Below, piece after piece: positions 60,997-64,000 of a stretch of DNA of 64,000 nucleotides (within the stretch, counting starts at the first letter, position 1; the number at the start of each line of letters is the position of its first letter). Under the pieces are notes generated by a model. The model was given only the letters and a program-made list of their open reading frames with translations. It was not told the DNA's origin and made no database searches. This stretch comes from Limosilactobacillus oris DSM 4864 (lineage in GTDB: Bacteria > Bacillota > Bacilli > Lactobacillales > Lactobacillaceae). Position numbers and translations under genes: made by a program. The stretch covers positions 1 to 64,000 of the forward strand of contig NZ_AZGE01000007.1 of the NCBI RefSeq assembly GCF_001434465.1, read 5' to 3'.

Positions 60997-61008
60997 TGAG
61001 GTGAACAC

Positions 61009-61320
61009 ATGCAATTACGAGGAAAACAAAAGCGTTTTTTACGGGCGCAGGCCAACCACCTGCAGCCACTTTTCGCGGTCGGGAAGGAAGGCCTTAGTGA
61101 CAACTGGCTGGCCCAGTTAGACGGGGCCTTGGACCGACGCGAGCTGATCAAGGTTAATATTTTGCAAAACGCGGATGTGACTACTGATGAGGTCAAGACC
61201 TTTATTGAGGACCAGACCGACATCCAAGTGGTGCAGACGATTGGTCGGGTGTTGGTGCTCTTTAAGGTTTCTTCAAAGGAAAACCTGCGCCAGCTGTCAG
61301 ACCAAGTTGCCCGGATTTAA
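61009..61320 (+). CDS. yhbY: CRM-domain RNA-binding protein YhbY
   Basis: 103 residues. LRGKQKRFLRAQANHLQPLFAVGKEGLS with the GxxG loop is the YhbY/CRS1 signature. Associates with pre-50S particles. AGGTGAAC precedes ATG. Confidence 0.95.
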   Translation: MQLRGKQKRFLRAQANHLQPLFAVGKEGLSDNWLAQLDGALDRRELIKVNILQNADVTTDEVKTFIEDQTDIQVVQTIGRVLVLFKVSSKENLRQLSDQVARI

Positions 61321-61335
61321 CGAGGCGGTTGGATT

Positions 61336-61980
61336 ATGCAGGGGTGTCAAGTTTACGCGAAAACCCAGCCGGCCGTTCAGTACCAGCCGCAGACAAGTTC
61401 CCGCCACCAGCGGGTCGGCATTTACGGTGGGACCTTTAATCCGGTGCACAATGCCCACCTGATAGTAGCAGACCAGGTGGGGCACGCCCTATGTCTAAAT
61501 AAGGTCCTGCTGATGCCTGACGCAATCCCGCCGCACGTCGACCATAAGTCCGCCGTCAGCGCTGACTTGCGCCGGCAAATGCTGGAACTGGCCATTGAGG
61601 GCAACCCCATGTTGGGGATTGAGGATGCGGAGCTGAAGCGGGGCGGCGTCAGCTATACTTATGATACGATGAAGGCCTTGCTTGAGCGCCATCCTAATAC
61701 CGATTACTACTTTATTATCGGCGGTGATATGGTTGACTACCTGGATAAGTGGTACCGAATCGAGGACCTGATCAAGCTGCCCCGCTTTCACTTTGTCGGG
61801 GTTCGGCGGCCCCACGCACAGAATGAGACGAAGTATCCGGTGATCTGGGTGGATATTCCCGCAATTGATATTAGTTCGAGCGATATCCGGACCCGGATCC
61901 GGCAGGGCCAGTCGGTCAATTATCTGCTACCGCGGTCAGTGGCCGCTTTTATTAAGGAGCATCATTTATATAATGACTGA
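61336..61980 (+). CDS. nadD: Nicotinate-nucleotide adenylyltransferase
   Basis: 214 residues. It makes deamido-NAD from nicotinate mononucleotide. GIYGGTFNPVHNAHL and ISSSDIRTRI motifs are clear. An N-terminal extension of about 25 residues before the fold is usual in lactobacilli. Stop overlaps yqeK start by 8 bases. Confidence 0.95.
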   Translation: MQGCQVYAKTQPAVQYQPQTSSRHQRVGIYGGTFNPVHNAHLIVADQVGHALCLNKVLLMPDAIPPHVDHKSAVSADLRRQMLELAIEGNPMLGIEDAELKRGGVSYTYDTMKALLERHPNTDYYFIIGGDMVDYLDKWYRIEDLIKLPRFHFVGVRRPHAQNETKYPVIWVDIPAIDISSSDIRTRIRQGQSVNYLLPRSVAAFIKEHHLYND

Positions 61981-62587
61981 AAAATTAACCTATACCCATA
62001 ACTATATTCCCCTTAGTCGTGACCAACTGGTAGAACGTCTGCGTGCGGCATTGCGGGACAAGCGTTTTGAGCACGTCCTGCGGGTGGAGCAGACTGCAAT
62101 TGGGTTAGCTCGGGCCAACGGGGTTGACGTCGAAAAGGCTAGTATTGCCGGCCTCTGTCACGACTACGCCAAGCAGCGTCCTGACCAGGATTTTATTGAC
62201 GAAATCCACCGTAAGGGGCTCAATCCCGACCTGCTGAACTATGGCAATGCGATTTGGCATGGGGTAGTTGGTGCTGAACTAATCAAGGACGAGCTGGGAA
62301 TTTGGGATGAGGATATCCTGAATGCCGTTCGCCACCATACTACCGGTGCCGCGGTAATGAGTCCGCTAGAACAGGTAGTTTACATGGCGGACTACATTGA
62401 ACCCGGTCGGGATTTCCCGGAGGTCTACCGGGCCCGGGAAATAACCGCTAAGGACCTGGGCGCTGGAGTAGCCTACCAAACGAAGCAAACACTGGAGTAC
62501 CTGGTGAAACGCAATAGTCCGGTTTACCCAACGACTCTGGAGACATACAATGCCTGGGTACCGGCTTACCGAAAGGAGATTGAATAA
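61973..62587 (+). CDS. yqeK: HD domain phosphohydrolase YqeK
   Basis: 204 residues from ATG 61973; an in-frame start upstream lies deep in nadD. HD motifs: H in RFEHVLRVE, LCHDYAK, WHGVVGAEL, AVRHHTTG and DYIEPGR. YqeK hydrolyses diadenosine tetraphosphate symmetrically in Gram-positive bacteria. Confidence 0.93.
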   Translation: MTEKLTYTHNYIPLSRDQLVERLRAALRDKRFEHVLRVEQTAIGLARANGVDVEKASIAGLCHDYAKQRPDQDFIDEIHRKGLNPDLLNYGNAIWHGVVGAELIKDELGIWDEDILNAVRHHTTGAAVMSPLEQVVYMADYIEPGRDFPEVYRAREITAKDLGAGVAYQTKQTLEYLVKRNSPVYPTTLETYNAWVPAYRKEIE

Positions 62588-62944
62588 ATGGATAGCAAGC
62601 AAGTATTGGAAATGGTTGTTAAAGCGGCGGATGGCCGCAGGGCGGAAGATATTACTGCCCTCAAGGTCGACGAAATCAGTCCGATGGCGGACTACTTTGT
62701 CATCATGACTGGTGGTTCTGACCGTCAAGTACAGGCGATTGCCAACGCGGTAATCGAAAAGGCCCACGAAACCGGGGTCACGATTGGCAGTGTTGAAGGA
62801 AAGAACCATGCTAAGTGGGTCCTGATCGACCTGGGCGATGTGGTTGTCCACGTTTTCCGGGAGGAGACTCGTCAATTCTACAATCTTGAAAAGCTCTGGT
62901 CGCAGGCACCGCTGGTTAATCTGAGCGAGTGGGTAAGCGACTAA
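62588..62944 (+). CDS. rsfS: Ribosome silencing factor RsfS
   Basis: 118 residues. MADYFVIMTGGSDRQVQAIA and WVLIDLGDVVVHVF are the Iojap/RsfS signature. Binds L14 and blocks subunit joining. Starts at the base after the yqeK stop. Confidence 0.96.
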   Translation: MDSKQVLEMVVKAADGRRAEDITALKVDEISPMADYFVIMTGGSDRQVQAIANAVIEKAHETGVTIGSVEGKNHAKWVLIDLGDVVVHVFREETRQFYNLEKLWSQAPLVNLSEWVSD

Positions 62945-63684
62945 TGATTTACCAGAGCTTTGCCCAGCTGTACGATGAGCTGTTTGATGCCCAGCTGTAC
63001 GAGCAATGGCGGGATTATACCCTTAACCGGCTCCCTTCCACTAGCAAGACCGTCTTAGACCTTGCCGGTGGAGCGGGCCGGTTAGCTTGTTTACTAGCAA
63101 CAGCTGGGTTGGACCTAACTGTCGCTGATTTTTCTCCAGAAATGCTTAGCCTTGCGGGCAAGCACGCTGCCGAAGCCGGCGTTGATCTCCAGTTGGTTCA
63201 AGCCGACATGCGTGACTTGGCTGGCTTCCCCCAGTTTGACGCGGTGACCTGCTATGCGGACTCGCTTTGCTACCTTGATGATCTGGCGGACGTCCGGGAA
63301 ACCTTCAGCCAGGTCTCTGCCCATTTGGCTGCCGGGGGCCGGTTCCTCTTTGACATGATCAGCCCCTACCAGACCGATGTTGTCTATCCTGGCTATATGT
63401 ATAATTACGAGGATGAAGACCAGCAGCGGGCGTTTATCTGGCGCAGCTTTGCCGATGATGACGTGAAACACGGGGTCATCCATGAGCTGGCCTTTTTCAA
63501 CCAGCTGCCGGATGGTAACTACCACCGGGTTGGTGAGACTCACTTTGAGCGGAGTTATCCCCTGGAAGAGTTGCAGGCGGCGCTCCAGCAGGCGGGCTTT
63601 CAACGGGTAAAAGTGACAGCTGACTTTGGTCGCCAGGAGGTTACTCCTGAAACGACCCGGTGGTTCTTCGAATGTCAAAAGTAG
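62944..63684 (+). CDS. yqeM: SAM-dependent methyltransferase YqeM
   Basis: 246 residues from ATG 62944 (TAATG overlap with rsfS). SAM motif LDLAGGAGRLACLLA. Conserved after rsfS in Firmicutes; substrate unknown. Confidence 0.9.
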   Translation: MIYQSFAQLYDELFDAQLYEQWRDYTLNRLPSTSKTVLDLAGGAGRLACLLATAGLDLTVADFSPEMLSLAGKHAAEAGVDLQLVQADMRDLAGFPQFDAVTCYADSLCYLDDLADVRETFSQVSAHLAAGGRFLFDMISPYQTDVVYPGYMYNYEDEDQQRAFIWRSFADDDVKHGVIHELAFFNQLPDGNYHRVGETHFERSYPLEELQAALQQAGFQRVKVTADFGRQEVTPETTRWFFECQK

Positions 63685-63692
63685 GTGATGAA

Positions 63693-64000
63693 ATGCAGGC
63701 AGTGGGAATGGTAGTTGAGTTTAATCCCTTTCACAATGGGCACGCCTACTATGTCCAGCAGGCCAAAAAGCAGACTGGCGCTGACGTGGCCGTTGCCGTA
63801 ATGAGCGGCAACTTTACCCAGCGGGGCGAACCCACAATCGTTGATAAGTGGGAACGAACCCGGGCCGCCTTGGCGAATGGGGTGGACCTCGTCGTCGAGC
63901 TGCCGCTTTACTTTGCTTGCCAGCCGGCCCACCGGTTTGCGGCCGGTGCCTTGGCGCTCCTGGACCAACTCCAGGTGCCGACGGTGGCTTTTGGCGCGGA
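63693..64000 (+). CDS. tmcAL: tRNA(Met) cytidine acetate ligase, N-terminal part (runs off the window)
   Basis: About 102 residues seen. MQAVGMVVEFNPFHNGHAYYV and AVMSGNFTQRGEPTIVDKWERTR are the TmcAL/YlbM signature. It makes N4-acetylcytidine at C34 of elongator tRNA-Met. ATG 63693 follows AGGTGA. Confidence 0.92.
   Translation, partial: MQAVGMVVEFNPFHNGHAYYVQQAKKQTGADVAVAVMSGNFTQRGEPTIVDKWERTRAALANGVDLVVELPLYFACQPAHRFAAGALALLDQLQVPTVAFGA

Noticed and set aside
61865-61972. In-frame extension of yqeK into nadD
   Set aside because: The extra 36 residues do not resemble YqeK and overlap conserved nadD codons; ATG 61973 fits the family start.

Overview
The window looks like chromosome of a heterofermentative lactic acid bacterium, most likely Limosilactobacillus (Lactobacillaceae). 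The basis is low-GC Gram-positive gene content and order with a fairly GC-rich third codon position, a KxYKxGKxW signal peptide, RDV-type repeats known from Limosilactobacillus reuteri glucansucrase, strong AGGAGG ribosome binding sites, T-box and L20-leader control, and arabinose/ribose gene clusters typical of pentose-fermenting lactobacilli. I do not assign a species. There is no phage, insertion sequence or CRISPR array. The window is an ordinary chromosome with a few accessory-looking loci.

Layout. 0.16-4.0 kb: a large secreted adhesin-like protein (coiled coil, two MucBP-like modules, six RDV repeats). 4.1-5.1 kb: a 3-hydroxyacyl-CoA dehydrogenase. 5.2-16.1 kb: a pentose island. It has an intracellular GH43 arabinosidase plus oligosaccharide permease, a divergent ArsR-type regulator with a large unknown C-terminal domain, then araB-araD-araR, a sugar/H+ symporter and araA. 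Four promoters carry 16-bp AraR-type operators between -35 and -10; the fourth drives a small unknown membrane protein. 16-20 kb: aldo/keto reductase, UspA, a small membrane protein, a candidate 6S RNA, rarA and yueI. 20-24 kb: yaaA and a three-subunit pntAB transhydrogenase. 24-28.5 kb: an orphan membrane protein, rpsD with its leader, fRMsr and ezrA. 28.5-31.6 kb: a ribose operon (rbsK, rbsD, FucP-type permease). 32-34.5 kb: tRNA-Gly(CCC) and T-box-controlled argS. 34.9-42.4 kb: pbp1A, yheA, yhaO-yhaN, prsA. 42.4-50.8 kb: hit, ecsAB, trmB, thioredoxin, ytpR, murC, a BI-1 protein and a DUF1275 protein. 50.9-57.9 kb: polA-mutM-coaE-nrdR-dnaB-dnaI. 57.9-59.3 kb: infC-rpmI-rplT with an L20 leader and an apparent ATA start for infC. 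59.3-64 kb: the yqeG-yqeH-yhbY-nadD-yqeK-rsfS-yqeM-tmcAL cluster, the last gene running off the window.

How it works together. The pentose island gives import of arabinosides (MFS, no signal peptide on GH43), intracellular hydrolysis, and conversion of arabinose to xylulose-5-phosphate through AraA-AraB-AraD. AraR acts at the promoters, and cre-like sites suggest catabolite control. The ribose operon feeds ribose-5-phosphate into the same pentose pool. PntAB could balance NADH and NADPH.

The most unusual items are the RDV-repeat protein without a catalytic domain, the ArsR fusion regulator with its dyad-rich 5' region, the arabinose-regulated small membrane protein, the ATA start of infC, the candidate 6S RNA, and a roughly 170-200-bp dispersed 3'-UTR repeat found twice in inverted orientation. 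I saw nothing that clearly amounts to a new defence or mobile system. Bases 1-163 hold only the upstream region of the first gene.
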